Positions 44,359-53,971 of a stretch of 64,000 bases of DNA are shown here, piece after piece (the stretch's first letter is position 1; every line of letters starts with the position of its first letter). The notes beneath the pieces are model-generated. The model did no database searches. It had not been told where the DNA came from and saw nothing but the letters and a program-made list of their open reading frames with translations. Both the position numbers and the translations under genes were made by a program. Origin of the DNA: Paenibacillus helianthi (lineage in GTDB: Bacteria > Bacillota > Bacilli > Paenibacillales > Paenibacillaceae); the NCBI RefSeq assembly GCF_001909055.1, contig NZ_LVWI01000002.1:434001-498000 (forward strand), in the 5' to 3' direction.

Positions 44359-46610
44359 GTTGTTACGGCCCCTTCCTCTTTTTTCGGTTTTTTCACATCC
44401 TCGGGATATTCAATCCGTGAGTGAAAAATCCCCATTACCGTCTCTTTCAGTGTCCGCGCGATAATATCGAGCTCCTTGATCGTGAGGTCGCATTCATCGA
44501 ACTGATGATCGTCCAGGCGGCTCTTGATGATTTTCTCAATCATCGTCTCCACCTGCACAACTGTAGGTTTGCGGAGCGAGCGGACGGCGGCTTCCACACT
44601 GTCGGCGATTCCGACCACGGCGGATTCTTTGGACTGTGCCTTCGGTCCGGGGTACCGGAAGTCCTCTTCGGTGAAATCGGGCTCCACCCCCTTTTCCTCA
44701 GCCAGCTTCAGTGCCTTGTGGTAAAAATAATGCAGGAATGTTGTGCCGTGATGCTGTTCAGCAATATCGCGGATTGGCTTCGGCAGCTTGTACTCCTTCT
44801 GCATTTCCACCCCATCCCTTGCATGCGCCACAATGATTGATTTACTGAGCATCGGCTCGATCGAATCATGTGGATTCTCCATGTTGTTCTGGTTCTCTAT
44901 GAAATAAAACGGCCGTTTGGTCTTGCCAATATCATGATAATAGGAGCCGACCCGGCAGAGCAGTCCATCTGCTCCAATAGCCTCCGCCGCCGCTTCCGAC
45001 AGGTTGCCGACCATCACGCTGTGATGATAAGTACCTGGCGTTTCCGTAAGCAGCTTGCGCAGCAGGGGATGGTTCGGGTTGGACAGTTCGACGAGCTTCA
45101 GCGCCGACAGGATACCGAAGGTAGCCTCGAAGAAAGGCATCAGACCGATAACCAGCACGGCAGTCAGCAGACCGCTGGCAAAAGAGAAGCCAATCGCATA
45201 GAGCGTCTGCGTCTGATTCCAGACGCCTCCGCCAAGCACCGTAAGCATAAATACAGTCAAGCAGCCGAACAAGGATACCATGATCCCGCCTTTGAGGAGC
45301 GTGGAACGCTGTCCCGCGCGGTGTGTGGCAAAGATGGCGACATAACAAACGATAAGTGCAAAGAACCCGAAGGTGAAATCAAATACGGTGTTCTGCTGCA
45401 CATTTAGGATGATGCTGGCAAGTATACTGATCAAAATGGAACAAAAGTATGCCAGGGTCATATCCAGCAGCATGGTGATTAACATTGCACCAATAGCAAC
45501 CGGGGCCAGAAAACCGACATAAGAACGTACATCTGTCTGCAGGAACGCAGCCAGCTTCATCGTAATTATCGTAATTATGAATACCAGCACCAGCATCAGC
45601 AGCTGGGAGTTATTGTACTTAAAGCCGGAGGTTCCCCCGTTATAACGGATGAAGGTCAAAAGGCCAAAGGATAACATAGCCGAAAGAAGCAGCAGACCAA
45701 ATTGCGGCCAATAATTAACCTCGTTGCTCAGCAGGCCGTTGTCATCCAGAAGTGCATATAACTCGGGAGTGATTAGCTCCCCTTTGGCAACAAGTACATC
45801 CCCTTGCTCAATGAACACATCAGGTGTATTCTCCCGGGCCTGTACCTTGGCTTCTTTGGTCGCATCCTCATCGTAGAACTTGTTGCTTGTAATCACGAGC
45901 CGCACCAGTTCCTGCACAACCTCACGGGCCGTGCGCTGGCTAAGCGAACTGACGCTGACCTGTTCAGCCACTTTGGCACGTGCAGACTGGGCGTCTGTAA
46001 TCTGATCGTTCATTAGTTTCGTTACGATATCCCGGGCAACCGGCTTCATCTCGATAATATCCTGAGAGGTCAGACGCGGAATCTTGATAAAGGTCTCTTC
46101 TGGAATAACATACGTCTGATCCTTGATCACTGACTGCATTTCATCCAGCAGATGTTCGGAATAGGTACCGGAACTTCGGCTGGAGGTCACAAAATTCAAA
46201 ATAAAATCATTGGCCCGCTGAGGAATCTCCTCCCGGTAAATAGCCGTTTTGTCGGATTGCGAGATGAGATCATCCTGGTTCAGCCGGTCAATCCGGTCGA
46301 GCAGGGAGGTTACGAGATTATCCGCTCTCATTGGTATGATTGCATAACGGTTGGTTACATTCTCAGCCGCTTCTTCCTGGGCTTTAAGCTTGGCTTTGGT
46401 GTCTAGGATTTGCTTGGGTGCTGTGATTTCCTTGGCACTGTGGGTTCCCTCTTTGATATCATACTTCTTGGGTACCAGATCTGACGACAGGCTGAAGTAG
46501 AAAATGAGCCCAAGTAACAGGAAAAGAGCATAGCGCGTTACCGCGCTATACTTCCAGCCGTTGTTGCTGTATACAAATCCGCTTAATTTGGATGGTTGCT
46601 TTGAGGCCAT
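44355..46610 (-). CDS. pgpH: Membrane HD-domain phosphodiesterase PgpH (YqfF), c-di-AMP hydrolase
   Basis: Membrane receptor-type enzyme that degrades cyclic di-AMP. One N-terminal membrane segment (about 26-43) is followed by an extracytoplasmic 7TM-HD sensor domain (about 50-285), then seven membrane segments (about 290-480), and a cytoplasmic HD domain with YHHSVMVGNLSEAAAEAIG, YYHDIGKTKRP and EQHHGT. Length is 751 aa. ATG 46610 follows AAGGGGACTGTC. It lies in the phoH-pgpH-ybeY-dgkA order of Bacillus. Confidence 0.95.
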   Translation of the reverse strand: MASKQPSKLSGFVYSNNGWKYSAVTRYALFLLLGLIFYFSLSSDLVPKKYDIKEGTHSAKEITAPKQILDTKAKLKAQEEAAENVTNRYAIIPMRADNLVTSLLDRIDRLNQDDLISQSDKTAIYREEIPQRANDFILNFVTSSRSSGTYSEHLLDEMQSVIKDQTYVIPEETFIKIPRLTSQDIIEMKPVARDIVTKLMNDQITDAQSARAKVAEQVSVSSLSQRTAREVVQELVRLVITSNKFYDEDATKEAKVQARENTPDVFIEQGDVLVAKGELITPELYALLDDNGLLSNEVNYWPQFGLLLLSAMLSFGLLTFIRYNGGTSGFKYNNSQLLMLVLVFIITIITMKLAAFLQTDVRSYVGFLAPVAIGAMLITMLLDMTLAYFCSILISILASIILNVQQNTVFDFTFGFFALIVCYVAIFATHRAGQRSTLLKGGIMVSLFGCLTVFMLTVLGGGVWNQTQTLYAIGFSFASGLLTAVLVIGLMPFFEATFGILSALKLVELSNPNHPLLRKLLTETPGTYHHSVMVGNLSEAAAEAIGADGLLCRVGSYYHDIGKTKRPFYFIENQNNMENPHDSIEPMLSKSIIVAHARDGVEMQKEYKLPKPIRDIAEQHHGTTFLHYFYHKALKLAEEKGVEPDFTEEDFRYPGPKAQSKESAVVGIADSVEAAVRSLRKPTVVQVETMIEKIIKSRLDDHQFDECDLTIKELDIIARTLKETVMGIFHSRIEYPEDVKKPKKEEGAVTT

Positions 46611-46627
46611 GAAGACAGTCCCCTTTT

Positions 46628-47599
46628 TTATTCGCGGTTTTCGGCAGAGCGTTCATAGGCGACGATAATTTTCTGTACCAGGGAATGCCGGACTACATCC
46701 TGTTCTGCGAAATAGACAAAACCCAGCTCATCAATGCCGGATAAAATCGCTTTGGCTTCGATCAGGCCCGATTTCTTGCCGCGCGGCAGGTCGATCTGGG
46801 TGACATCCCCCGTGATTACCATCTTGGAGCCAAATCCAAGGCGGGTCAGGAACATTTTCATCTGTTCCGGGGTTGTATTCTGGGCTTCGTCGAGAATGAT
46901 AAAGGAGTCATCCAGCGTACGCCCGCGCATGTAAGCAAGCGGAGCGATCTCAATCAACCCACGTTCCAATGCCTTAGCGACCTGATCGGGGCCCATAACG
47001 TCGTATAAGGCATCGTAAAGAGGACGGAGGTACGGATCTACCTTTTCCTGCAAATCGCCAGGAAGGAAGCCCAGGCTCTCTCCTGCTTCCACAGCCGGGC
47101 GTGTAAGGACTATACGTTTGACGGAGCCTTCCTTCAGCGCTGTAACAGCCAGCACAACGGCAAGATAGGTTTTGCCGGTACCAGCTGGACCGATGCCGAA
47201 GACGATGTCCCGCTTTTTGATGGTAGTTACGTAATGCTTCTGGCCAATCGTTTTGACCCGGATAGGTTTGCCACGGAAGGTGGTCGTGATTTCACCTTTG
47301 AACAAATCAAGCAGCTGGTCGGCCCGGAAATCCTTGGCCAGCTCCACCGCATACTGAATATCCCGTTCACTGAGTATGTAGCCGCTGCGGATCAGGGAGA
47401 GCAGCACACCAAACAGCTGTTCCAGCATGTCCACTTCCCGCTCCGCTCCGCGAACCGTAATTTCAGCTTCACGCGAGTCAATCACGGCAGGAATTTCACT
47501 TTCGATTATTTTCAGAAAACCATCCTGCGGGCCGAACAGGGATTGCGCTTCTCCCGCATTTTGCAAAGATATACGAATGCTTGCAGTCTGTTCTGACAA
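46628..47599 (-). CDS. phoH: PhoH family ATPase
   Basis: P-loop protein of the PhoH family, linked to RNA metabolism with YbeY. Walker A GIGPAGTGKTYLA and Walker B-like FIILDEAQNTTPEQM are present, with an N-terminal KH-like region. Length is 323 aa. Starts at TTG 47599 with GAGG 4 nt and AGGAG 12 nt upstream. Unlike the 11.5-kb PhoH it has no PIN domain. Confidence 0.95.
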   Translation of the reverse strand: MSEQTASIRISLQNAGEAQSLFGPQDGFLKIIESEIPAVIDSREAEITVRGAEREVDMLEQLFGVLLSLIRSGYILSERDIQYAVELAKDFRADQLLDLFKGEITTTFRGKPIRVKTIGQKHYVTTIKKRDIVFGIGPAGTGKTYLAVVLAVTALKEGSVKRIVLTRPAVEAGESLGFLPGDLQEKVDPYLRPLYDALYDVMGPDQVAKALERGLIEIAPLAYMRGRTLDDSFIILDEAQNTTPEQMKMFLTRLGFGSKMVITGDVTQIDLPRGKKSGLIEAKAILSGIDELGFVYFAEQDVVRHSLVQKIIVAYERSAENRE

Positions 47600-47614
47600 G
47601 TAGCCTCATTCTCC

Positions 47615-48796
47615 TCAGTTGTTTACTATCGGAAGTTCTTCCGTGATTCTCTCTTCCACTTCAAAGAGCACTTTCATATAAACTTTACCATTGTCTTTCT
47701 TCTCATGCAAAATTTTTTGACTTTTTATGGTGCTGTCCGTGCCGTAACGGGCCAAAATATCGTTCTTCGCCCCCGTAATCCCCTCTTGCCGCGCAGCCTC
47801 GGGTGTCAGTGTATCAGTTGTGCTACGGACCTCCATCTCCTTCTCGGTCATCAGCCCCAGCGGCAGCTGGAATGACCGCCACGTCAGCGGATCATGCTCC
47901 GTAAGCGTACGTGATTCTGTAAAGCCGGAAACACCGTATCCCCACAGCTGAATCGCCCATTTGCCAAGCACCAGATAGGTGCGGTCCTTCCGTTCTCCAG
48001 TATAGGAGCTTCCCGATCTTTTCAGCGGTACCTCTATATTGTATTCATGCCAGACGAGCCCTTTCACCTCGCCTTTAGCAACAACAGATTCCATATTTTC
48101 TTCATCACCCAGTGTGCCGGAGATCAATATCTGCCCTTTTTTAACCCGTGTGTTTCGGCTTACTACAGGTCTGCCCTGCTCCGCGTAGATTTCGCTGACC
48201 ACTGCATCGGTCCTGCTGACCAGGTGCCGCGGGCTGAGCAGAGGCTTTTTCTCCGGCTGGTCGGACTCCACAATCTGGATTTTGACGCTCGTCCCAGTCC
48301 GCTGCACCCCTACCCAGGAGACACCCGGAAGCTCTGAGGTCAGCGCTTTGGAGAGCTTGTCCGGATCATTCATTCGCCAAATCCACTGGAAGGGGTATAC
48401 CCCCTCTTGTCGTGCGGCCTGCAGGATATCCTCAGAAGCAATCCGGTTGTTGCCTTCAATTCGAATGGTCCATACCATCGAGGATAACAGCAGCAGGCCA
48501 ATTCCGAACAGCAGCACGCCTGCGGCAAAAAACTTCCGTTTCCACAGCCTGGCCGCCCGGAACGGCAGTCCGTATCTGGCTGTGACCCGCGAGCGGCAGC
48601 CTGTCTTTTTCAAGAGCGGCCGAAGGACAAAAAAGTCATCCAGTAACAGGTTCAGGGAAGCACCGTTGCCGGCAGGCCTCACGTCCCAGATCACGATTCC
48701 TGCTTCGGTTACGGCGTTGATAAACTTTTCCACCTGCGGTCCCGTCACATGCAGTGTAACGAACCCCCGCAGTGATGACAGAGGCGGTTCCTTCAT
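47615..48796 (-). CDS. yqfD: Sporulation protein YqfD
   Basis: Sigma-E-type sporulation protein required for efficient sporulation in B. subtilis; mechanism unknown. A soluble N-terminus (1-85), one membrane helix (about 88-110), then a POTRA-like extracytoplasmic part (TIRIEGNNRIASEDILQAAR) and a beta-rich C-terminus. Length is 393 aa. ATG 48796 overlaps the yqfC stop (ATGA), with GAGGAAAAC before it. Confidence 0.93.
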   Translation of the reverse strand: MKEPPLSSLRGFVTLHVTGPQVEKFINAVTEAGIVIWDVRPAGNGASLNLLLDDFFVLRPLLKKTGCRSRVTARYGLPFRAARLWKRKFFAAGVLLFGIGLLLLSSMVWTIRIEGNNRIASEDILQAARQEGVYPFQWIWRMNDPDKLSKALTSELPGVSWVGVQRTGTSVKIQIVESDQPEKKPLLSPRHLVSRTDAVVSEIYAEQGRPVVSRNTRVKKGQILISGTLGDEENMESVVAKGEVKGLVWHEYNIEVPLKRSGSSYTGERKDRTYLVLGKWAIQLWGYGVSGFTESRTLTEHDPLTWRSFQLPLGLMTEKEMEVRSTTDTLTPEAARQEGITGAKNDILARYGTDSTIKSQKILHEKKDNGKVYMKVLFEVEERITEELPIVNN

Positions 48797-49086
48797 GTTT
48801 TCTCCTCGCTTCCCTTATATCTGATTTCTCCGATAACTCCCTCTACCGTCAGCTCCTGGCCTAATATATTGCGTATCATCAGCCCCTCGCCGGAAATCTC
48901 CAGCGAACCGTTAACTAACGCCAGCTTCAGCTGCCCGGAGGAAAAATGCAGCACACCGCGATGGTTCTCAATATACAGTTCTTTATTGCCGATCAGGGTG
49001 ATTCGGGGCAGCTCCTGCAGTACGTCCTGCGGAAGATCCAGCACCCCGTTTGTCCATCCCCGCAGCCTGCGGCCTATACGGGTCAT
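48793..49086 (-). CDS. yqfC: Sporulation protein YqfC
   Basis: A 97-aa YabP/YqfC family sporulation protein. The pattern LDLPQDVLQELPRITLIGN and ENHRGVLHFSSGQLKL is typical. Always next to yqfD; probably made in the mother cell. ATG 49086 follows AGGGGGAG by 10 nt. A terminator upstream (49193-49229) separates it from the floA transcript, so it should have its own promoter, which I could not fix. Confidence 0.93.
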   Translation of the reverse strand: MTRIGRRLRGWTNGVLDLPQDVLQELPRITLIGNKELYIENHRGVLHFSSGQLKLALVNGSLEISGEGLMIRNILGQELTVEGVIGEIRYKGSEEKT

Positions 49087-49192
49087 AAGTAGACTTCTCC
49101 CCCTTCCTGCCTTCTGTACACCTTATGCGGGAGCGCTTTTGTTTATGAGAAGAACTCGGGAAGCGAATAACAAGTGCAGGTTAACATGAAGC

Positions 49193-49229
49193 AAAAAAGC
49201 TCCGGACCCCTCATAGGAATCCGAAGCTC
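49193..49229 (-). terminator. Terminator after the floA-linked unknown gene
   Basis: GAGCT-CGGA/TCCG-AGCT stem with one G-T type mismatch, then TTTTTTGC on the minus strand. Confidence 0.87.
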
Positions 49230-49234
49230 ATAGG

Positions 49235-49813
49235 TTATCTGCGAAAAGTACGGGGCTGCCGCGATCGCGGGGGACCCAGTATTTCCGCCCATCGAAGACC
49301 GTCCTGCAGCGCCTTGCGGTCTGCCCTGAAATCCCGGTCAACCTCCTGGGCGGCATCAGGCCGTTTACCGGCGTTTCCAGAGCTCACGGTGGACGCACTT
49401 CCGGTAAATTGCGATTCCAAGCGTTTCAACTCCCGCTCCATCCGCTCTGCACGGACTTGTACGCCATCTCCCCAGGCTTGCTCTAAAGAAACACCTTCAC
49501 CGGTTTGGTAATCGGGGGATGGCGACTCTGCAGATTCCGGCCATGCCGGAGATGCCTCATCCCCCGTTTCCGGGAAGGAAGCCAAAGGCCTGCTAAGGTT
49601 AGGGGAATCGCCTCCGGGAACAGGAAAACCACTGCGCTCATTTTTCGGCTTGCTCTGCGTTCGCCCGGAAGGTTGAAGGGGATTCCCGCCTCCACTGCCA
49701 AAAGTAGGCATTCCTCCGCGCGGAGCGGGGTCCCCCTTCTTTTTACCCGCCTTATTCAGACTCGAAATGATTGCGATGATGATAATCGCTGCTACATAAA
49801 TCAAGCTGCCCAT
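49235..49813 (-). CDS. Unknown membrane-anchored protein next to floA
   Basis: A 192-aa protein I do not recognise. The first 18 residues after the start are one membrane segment (GSLIYVAAIIIIAIISSL). The rest is Pro/Ser/Gly-rich and probably disordered, ending in a charged helix (about 125-165). The ATG at 49813 has AAGGGGAT 9 nt upstream; the GTG at 49822 is too close to that site. It is 16 nt downstream of floA and occupies the position of yqfB, but is much longer than B. subtilis YqfB. Confidence 0.7.
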   Translation of the reverse strand: MGSLIYVAAIIIIAIISSLNKAGKKKGDPAPRGGMPTFGSGGGNPLQPSGRTQSKPKNERSGFPVPGGDSPNLSRPLASFPETGDEASPAWPESAESPSPDYQTGEGVSLEQAWGDGVQVRAERMERELKRLESQFTGSASTVSSGNAGKRPDAAQEVDRDFRADRKALQDGLRWAEILGPPRSRQPRTFRR

Positions 49814-49828
49814 GGGACTCACATCCCC

Positions 49829-50830
49829 TTATTTATTGGTTGGACGGGTGTTGTCATCACCGTCGTTTAGTTTGCCAAGCGAGCCGCGCATTTGGGTGTC
49901 AGCTTCGATATTTTTGAGATTCATATAATCCATAACTCCAAGTTTGCCAGAGCGCAGCGCTTCCGCCATAGCCAGCGGCACTTTGGACTCGGACTCGACT
50001 ACAAGTGCTTTCATCTCAACGACACGGGCCTTCATTTCCTGCTCATGGGCGACAGCCATTGCTCTGCGCTCCTCTGCTTTGGCCTGGGCAATGCGCTTAT
50101 CTGCCTCAGCCTGTTCGGTCTGCAGATAGGCACCAATATTCTTCCCTACATCAATGTCCGCGATATCTATGGACAGAATTTCAAAAGCCGTCCCCGAATC
50201 TAGTCCCTTAGATAATACAGTCCGGGAGATGGAATCCGGATTCTCCAGCACGTCCTTATGGGAATCACTTGAACCTACTGTGGTGACGATCCCCTCCCCT
50301 ACACGGGCGATAATGGTTTCTTCACCTGCACCGCCGACGAGGCGGTCAATGTTGGCGCGTACGGTTACTCTCGCTTTTACCTTAACCTCGATACCGTTCT
50401 TGGCTACTGCGGCTACAATCGGAGTCTCGATCACGCGCGGATTAACACTCATCTGCACCGCCAGCAGCACATCGCGTCCAGCAAGATCGATTGCAGCGGC
50501 ACGTGTGAATTCCAGCGGAATGTCTGCACGCTGCGCGGCAATTAGCGCATTCACAACCCGGTCTACATTCCCGCCCGCCAGATAATGGCTTTCGAGCTGA
50601 TTAATATTCACGCCAAGCCCCGCCTTGGTTGCCTTGATCAGCGGATTGACGATCCGGCTTGGCGTAACCCGCCGAAGTCTCATCGCCACCAGGGTAATAA
50701 TACTGATTTTCACTCCGGCAGCCCAGGCTGAAACCCATAACATGACCGGGAAAAAGCTGAAAAACACACTCAATACAACAATTACAACAACCGCGATCAG
50801 CAAAATCGTAATAGTAGACGCTTCAATCAT
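49829..50830 (-). CDS. floA: Flotillin-like protein FloA (YqfA)
   Basis: Membrane scaffold protein of functional membrane microdomains. An N-terminal hydrophobic segment (about 5-35) precedes the PHB-like domain ([22 protein letters not shown] onward) and an Ala/Glu-rich coiled coil (about 230-285). Length is 333 aa. ATG 50830 follows GGAAGAGGT. It is downstream of nfeD, the usual nfeD-floA pair. Confidence 0.95.
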   Translation of the reverse strand: MIEASTITILLIAVVVIVVLSVFFSFFPVMLWVSAWAAGVKISIITLVAMRLRRVTPSRIVNPLIKATKAGLGVNINQLESHYLAGGNVDRVVNALIAAQRADIPLEFTRAAAIDLAGRDVLLAVQMSVNPRVIETPIVAAVAKNGIEVKVKARVTVRANIDRLVGGAGEETIIARVGEGIVTTVGSSDSHKDVLENPDSISRTVLSKGLDSGTAFEILSIDIADIDVGKNIGAYLQTEQAEADKRIAQAKAEERRAMAVAHEQEMKARVVEMKALVVESESKVPLAMAEALRSGKLGVMDYMNLKNIEADTQMRGSLGKLNDGDDNTRPTNK

Positions 50831-50869
50831 ACCTCTTCCAACCTCCGTTAAAATGTAATTTCACAATTC

Positions 50870-52255
50870 TTATTTCGCGGCTTCCTTCACAACCACTCGT
50901 CCGCCTTCGACCTTGATCACCGAAATGGAAACACCTGTGTCAATAAAGGAGCCCTCGGTAACCACATCCACCCGCTCCCCATTCAGACTAGCCGTTCCTG
51001 CCGGACGAAGCGGTGTTATACTGACGCCAGAGGCTCCAATCAAACTAAGCTTCTCCAATACAGGCACAAATCCCTGCTCTTTGGTTAGACTGTCCTTCAG
51101 AATAAACCGGTTCCATATCCCCCGCTCCTTGAAAGTGACAGCCACAGCAATAATGACTACTGCCGCTGCCGCAAAAGCAATGCCCAGACTGAACAACGCA
51201 TGTGTATAGCTGTAAGCAGCCCTTACTACGCCCGCTACGAGGAGTACTGAGCCCAGGATACCGAGTATGCCAAAGCTCGGGACAAACAGCTCCAGAATCA
51301 GCATCACAAGTCCCAGAATGAACAACAGCCAGGTCTCTGCACCGGCAAAGCCCGCCACGTAATTACCGAAGAAATAAAGCGCAAAGGCCAATGTGCCGAT
51401 AATCCCCGGAACACCAAAGCCCGGAACCAGCATCTCAATGACAATTCCCGCAATTCCGATGAAGAGCAGAATCGTCATCACAATCGGATTGGTCAGAAAA
51501 TGCGACATTTTTTCCGCACCGGTATGCTCCACGCGAAAAATGTCGTCTGTGGAATAGCCCAGTGAGGTAATCGCTTCTTCAGGCGTACTTGCGATGCTGT
51601 CTGCGTACCCGGCTTTGAGCGCTTCATCGCTGCTTAGTGCGATAATCTCGCCCTGTGCCTTTTTCACACCAAGCTCGGGCTTGTTGACGACAATATTCTT
51701 ATCCATCATCCCGGCAGCTATTTCCGGATCACGCCCGTTCAGCTCAGCGGCACCGACCATTTTTGATTTCCAATAGGACGTGATCTTAGCGTCTTCCACA
51801 CTATTTCCTCTGCCGTCCACCAGGGAAGCCGCACCAATCATACTACCCGGTTTCATAATGATATTTCCTGCGTTCAGCGCAATGTAGCTGCCTGCCGAAG
51901 CGGCATCCCCCCTGATATAGGCTACAGTCGGAATTTTACTGTCGCGTACCATCATGCCGATCTGTTCGGCTGAATCCACGAGTCCGCCCGGTGTATCTAT
52001 TTCCAGCAAAATCAGAACAGCCCCGTAGTTTGCCGCCTCCTGGAATCCCCGCTCCAGAAAGCTCTGGAGCCCACGTTCAATTTCCTGATCTACCGGAATG
52101 ATAAATACAGGCCCATTCTTGGACACAGGCGCAGCTGCTGATGTACGCGGTGAAGCCTTATCTGCGCTTGCCACACCCGCTATCGGTATCAGCAGCAGCA
52201 GCAGTAATAGGAGAAAGGAAATACTGGATACCGCGATTTTACGAAATCTGTCCAA
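50870..52255 (-). CDS. nfeD: NfeD1b-type membrane serine protease (YqeZ)
   Basis: Membrane protein paired with flotillin. A signal segment (about 8-32) is followed by a ClpP-like serine protease domain with Ser in GDAASAGSYIALNAG, then several membrane segments (about 260-375) and a C-terminal OB-fold NfeD domain (about 395-461). Length is 461 aa. The start is TTG 52255, with GGAGGTAGAACC before it. Confidence 0.93.
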   Translation of the reverse strand: MDRFRKIAVSSISFLLLLLLLLIPIAGVASADKASPRTSAAAPVSKNGPVFIIPVDQEIERGLQSFLERGFQEAANYGAVLILLEIDTPGGLVDSAEQIGMMVRDSKIPTVAYIRGDAASAGSYIALNAGNIIMKPGSMIGAASLVDGRGNSVEDAKITSYWKSKMVGAAELNGRDPEIAAGMMDKNIVVNKPELGVKKAQGEIIALSSDEALKAGYADSIASTPEEAITSLGYSTDDIFRVEHTGAEKMSHFLTNPIVMTILLFIGIAGIVIEMLVPGFGVPGIIGTLAFALYFFGNYVAGFAGAETWLLFILGLVMLILELFVPSFGILGILGSVLLVAGVVRAAYSYTHALFSLGIAFAAAAVVIIAVAVTFKERGIWNRFILKDSLTKEQGFVPVLEKLSLIGASGVSITPLRPAGTASLNGERVDVVTEGSFIDTGVSISVIKVEGGRVVVKEAAK

Positions 52256-52346
52256 GGTTCTACCTCCTCTTCACATAATTCCAGCTCTTAGTGCATAGTA
52301 CGCCCCTTAGACACAAGCGTTTCAAACGAAGTTAAAGAATGCAGCA

Positions 52347-52385
52347 TAAAAAGAGACACATCAAAGTCTATTCTTAGAATGTGTC
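52347..52385 (-). terminator. Second terminator between yqeY and nfeD
   Basis: GACACAT/ATGTGTC 7-bp stem with a 17-nt loop, followed by TTTTTAT on the minus strand. It is about 50 nt past the first terminator. Confidence 0.75.
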
Positions 52386-52432
52386 CCTAACATAATCTTA
52401 TAAACCTATACATGCATAAATTCCCCGAAAAA

Positions 52433-52459
52433 TGAAAAACACCCCTTAATAAAGGGGTG
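52433..52459 (-). terminator. Terminator after yqeY
   Basis: A perfect CACCCCTT/AAGGGGTG 8-bp stem with a 4-nt loop, then TTTTTC on the minus strand. Confidence 0.9.
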
Positions 52460-52470
52460 CTAGCGTTATA

Positions 52471-52914
52471 TTATTGCAGAAATTGCAGAACCGCCTGGTT
52501 CACGAGTTTACCATCGGCGCGACCTTTTACCTTAGGCATCAGTGCGCTCATCACCTTACCCATTTCACTTTTCGAAGAAGCACCGGTTTCCTGGATGGTC
52601 TGCTGTACAATTACTTTAATTTCTTCTTCGGAAAGCTGTTCAGGTAGGTATTTCATGATAATCTCGATTTCTGCCTTCGTACTCGCGGCAAGCTCGTCGC
52701 GACCCGCTGATTCAAATTCTTGGAGGGCATCTTTGCGCTGTTTGATTTCACGACTAAGGATATCAAGCACTTCGTTGTCGTCTAATGTTCTCTTCAAATC
52801 TATTTCAAGATACTTTATTGTAGAACGAACCATTCGAATCGTGGAGAGTGTGAACTTGTCCTTACTCTTCATCGCTTGCTTCATATCTTCGTTTAATCGT
52901 TCGCTAAGATTCAT
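52471..52914 (-). CDS. yqeY: GatB/YqeY domain protein
   Basis: A 147-aa helical protein homologous to the tail domain of GatB, thought to bind tRNA, perhaps glutaminyl or asparaginyl tRNA-related; role not settled. YLPEQLSEEEI and MGKVMSALMPKVKGRADGK are family blocks. ATG 52914 has AGGAGG 11 nt upstream. Co-transcribed after rpsU. Confidence 0.94.
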   Translation of the reverse strand: MNLSERLNEDMKQAMKSKDKFTLSTIRMVRSTIKYLEIDLKRTLDDNEVLDILSREIKQRKDALQEFESAGRDELAASTKAEIEIIMKYLPEQLSEEEIKVIVQQTIQETGASSKSEMGKVMSALMPKVKGRADGKLVNQAVLQFLQ

Positions 52915-52929
52915 GCGTGGGTAATCCTC

Positions 52930-53103
52930 CTAAAACTTTCTCTTACGAGCAGCCTCAGACTTCTTCTTGCGCTTTACGCTTGGCTTTTCATAATGCTTGC
53001 GTTTCTTCACCTCAGCCAAGACACCATCTTTAGCAATGGAACGTTTAAAGCGACGAAGTGCAGCATCAATTGTCTCGTTTTTGCGAACTTTCGTTTCAGA
53101 CAC
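52930..53103 (-). CDS. rpsU: 30S ribosomal protein S21
   Basis: A 57-aa ribosomal protein, [20 protein letters not shown] at the start and a very basic C-terminus ([14 protein letters not shown]). GTG 53103 follows GGGAGGG by 7 nt. The open frame runs on to 53166, which is not used. First gene of the rpsU-yqeY unit, with a strong promoter. Confidence 0.96.
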   Translation of the reverse strand: MSETKVRKNETIDAALRRFKRSIAKDGVLAEVKKRKHYEKPSVKRKKKSEAARKRKF

Positions 53104-53163
53104 CAGTTTTCCCTCCCTCCGACCAGACCGTCCAAGAGCATAACAACACGGTTCATCAAATTT

Positions 53164-53193
53164 CATTATAGGTCAAAGCGAAATATGGTGTCA
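53164..53193 (-). promoter_or_regulatory. rpsU: rpsU promoter
   Basis: Perfect TTGACA (53193-53188) and perfect TATAAT (53169-53164) with an 18-nt spacer on the minus strand. Predicted transcript start near 53157. Confidence 0.9.
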
Positions 53194-53244
53194 ACCTTCG
53201 TGTTATTCTTTTTTTCGGCCAGGTATTTCCGTATTTAAAATCTG

Positions 53245-53604
53245 TCAGGCGTGAGATGCCGAATTTCCGACAAGTGCGCCTAATTTGGCCCCGCCAAGCA
53301 AGTGATAGTGGAGATGAGGCACGGCTTGTCCGCTGTCCGGTCCGCAATTGTTAATCAGGCGGTATCCGCTGTCTGCAATCCCAAGCTGGACAGCAATTTG
53401 CTGTGCCACGGCATGAATCTCACCGATTAGCGGCAGGTCCTCAGGTGCAACGTCATTCATGGAAGCTATGAACTTCTTTGGAATAATCAGCACATGTACC
53501 GGAGCTGCAGGCTCAATATCATAAAAAGCCAGAATCCGTTCATTTTCGAATACCTTCTTGGAAGGTATCGAACCTTCAATGATTTTGCTAAACACGGTTT
53601 CCAT
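53245..53604 (-). CDS. HIT family protein (HinT-like)
   Basis: Histidine-triad nucleotide hydrolase or binding protein. The triad HLHYHLL (His97, His99, His101) and HVLIIPKK are intact, and the length (119 aa) is that of HinT. Acts on purine nucleoside phosphoramidates or related nucleotides in the cytosol. ATG 53604 follows AGGAGG. It is a single gene upstream of rpsU. Confidence 0.92.
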   Translation of the reverse strand: METVFSKIIEGSIPSKKVFENERILAFYDIEPAAPVHVLIIPKKFIASMNDVAPEDLPLIGEIHAVAQQIAVQLGIADSGYRLINNCGPDSGQAVPHLHYHLLGGAKLGALVGNSASHA

Positions 53605-53971
53605 CGGGACGCTTCCTCCTATAGTTGTGGTGAAAAGCCAGCAGGTGAATCCAGCTTGTGCTAATCCGTGCTCGAGAATGGCTTACTTCGCGGCATCATT
53701 ATTTTTATGTCTCTTATCATACAGGATAATTGCGGATTGGGAAAGACAGGTGACTGTGACAGTGACGATAACGGTGGCAACGGGGAGTTGGCTCAGGGAG
53801 AATGTGGAAGCATAGGGAGTAGGAATGTGGACTGTCTGTAGTCACAGCAGATCCATAATAGAAAATTCAAAAACTCATTTTATATAAATCATGGAATTTG
53901 AAGATCATCAGCTCTGTTATAGATACAGATTGCTGGGAATTCATTATACATTTCTGCCATGAAAAAAAGAC
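53605..53971. other. Intergenic region with no recognised feature
   Basis: About 370 nt between the HIT gene start and the sbcC terminator. A frame at 53558-53815 on the plus strand is a shadow without a ribosome site. I see no promoter or RNA structure I would trust here. Confidence 0.5.

Noticed and set aside
53558-53815. An 85-codon plus-strand frame near the HIT gene
   Set aside because: Starts inside the HIT gene on the opposite strand, no ribosome site, no family resemblance.
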